Assembly (NCBI GenBank): GCA_030445275.1 | Contig: JAUCSE010000054.1 | Location: 1 to 32,529 of the forward strand | Length of the DNA stretch: 32,529 nucleotides | Source of the DNA: Mucilaginibacter sp. | GTDB lineage: Bacteria > Bacteroidota > Bacteroidia > Sphingobacteriales > Sphingobacteriaceae | Direction of reading: 5' to 3' | Shown: piece after piece, positions 32,063-32,529 of the stretch | Position numbering within the stretch: the stretch's first letter is position 1 | Layout of the letters: each line of letters opens with the position of its first letter | Program-made: the position numbers and the translations under genes | Notes under the pieces: model-generated | Seen by the model: the letters and a program-made list of their open reading frames with translations, nothing else | Databases searched by the model: none | What the model was told of the DNA's origin: nothing

Positions 32063-32529
32063 ATGAAAACCTTGCTATTAACACTTATCTGTGCCTGCTT
32101 TATCCAGTTGTCATTTGCCCAATCACCAGGCCCCGTTGAAAGAAAACTTACCGACTCTTTATGTAAAGCCATCTCCAGGCTCGATCTGTCAAAAATTCAA
32201 GATGGGAAGGCCGCAGAGACGGCTTTTATGGAATGTTTTATGCAGCAATCAGCCATGTTTGTTGATCTGGCCGAGGAGCGCCATGTATCGATGGAGGATG
32301 ATAATGCCATGCACAAAATTGGGGTTGATATCGGTAAAAATCTGTTTAAACAAAAATGTGATGGGTTTTTAAAACTGGCCGTTAAGATGGCCGCCGGGAA
32401 AAACAACGGCGATAATGAAAGCGCTAGCTATACAGAAGGTAGCTTTAAAAGGATCGATCAAAAAGGATTTAATTATATCGTTATAACAGACAATTCAAAA
32501 AGCGAAAAATCATTTATCTGGTTAAGGCA
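32063..32529 (+). CDS. Secreted hypothetical protein, 3' end beyond the window
   Basis: An open frame starts MKTLLLTLICACFIQLSFAQ, a Sec signal peptide ending AFAQ-like, and stays open to the last base (155 codons). The mature part is helical with scattered Cys (LCKAISRLDLSKIQDGKAAE, FMECFMQQSAMFVDLAEER) and then VIDQKGFNYIVI-like beta strands near the edge. No family is recognised. It is divergent from the rpsF operon. Confidence 0.65.
   Translation, partial: MKTLLLTLICACFIQLSFAQSPGPVERKLTDSLCKAISRLDLSKIQDGKAAETAFMECFMQQSAMFVDLAEERHVSMEDDNAMHKIGVDIGKNLFKQKCDGFLKLAVKMAAGKNNGDNESASYTEGSFKRIDQKGFNYIVITDNSKSEKSFIWLR

Overview
The window looks like chromosomal DNA from a Bacteroidota bacterium, most likely Sphingobacteriaceae (Mucilaginibacter or Pedobacter-like). 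The evidence is the moderate-to-low GC, a promoter of the Bacteroidota type (TTTG-N19-TAnnTTTG) before rpsF, weak Shine-Dalgarno sites, a CTnDOT-like integrase without the first catalytic arginine, DUF5020, FecR-like and PRTRC sequences, and a rpsF-rpsR-rplI operon with typical sequences. The genus is an inference from memory of family sequences, not from a search.

Layout. 1-242 is the tail of a GH31 glycosidase. 512-1492 is a beta-helix lipoprotein. 1579-3326 (minus) is a two-gene mannose-phosphate operon: a type I phosphomannose isomerase overlapped by a eukaryote-type phosphomannomutase-like HAD protein. 3327-4950 is a GC-richer scar of a mobile element, with a cut-off SSB gene joined to a PRTRC ThiF remnant. 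4947-7672 holds a FecR-like fragment, a DUF5020 barrel, a membrane-anchored HTH-like/beta-sandwich protein and a small unknown gene. 7740-8572 is a second scar: the 3' part of a DUF1016 (YhcG-type) nuclease gene joined to a second copy of the ThiF tail.

The centre (9034-21211) is a nitrogen module on the plus strand. It has an outer-membrane OprO/P-like porin, the whole urea ABC transporter urtABCDE, a fused urease gamma-beta subunit and the urease alpha subunit. After a likely terminator comes a NarX-like sensor kinase overlapping its LuxR-family response regulator. Together these could carry urea across both membranes, hydrolyse it in the cytoplasm and adjust expression to a small-molecule signal. 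No urease maturation gene (ureD, E, F, G, H) lies in the window, and several near-invariant urease motif positions are changed. This makes the locus a candidate for an unusual, possibly accessory-independent urease.

The right edge of this module carries a full-length DUF1016 nuclease, a tyrosine recombinase and tRNA-Phe. The nitrogen module is therefore flanked by same-orientation DUF1016 repeats and ends near an integrase-tRNA pair, which suggests a genomic island. To the right (24748-32529) is core genome: an HdrC/HdrB-like Fe-S pair with a DUF2750 gene between them, small conserved genes, a miniature palindromic repeat element, mtgA, the rpsF-rpsR-rplI operon with a consensus promoter, and the start of a secreted protein that runs off the window.
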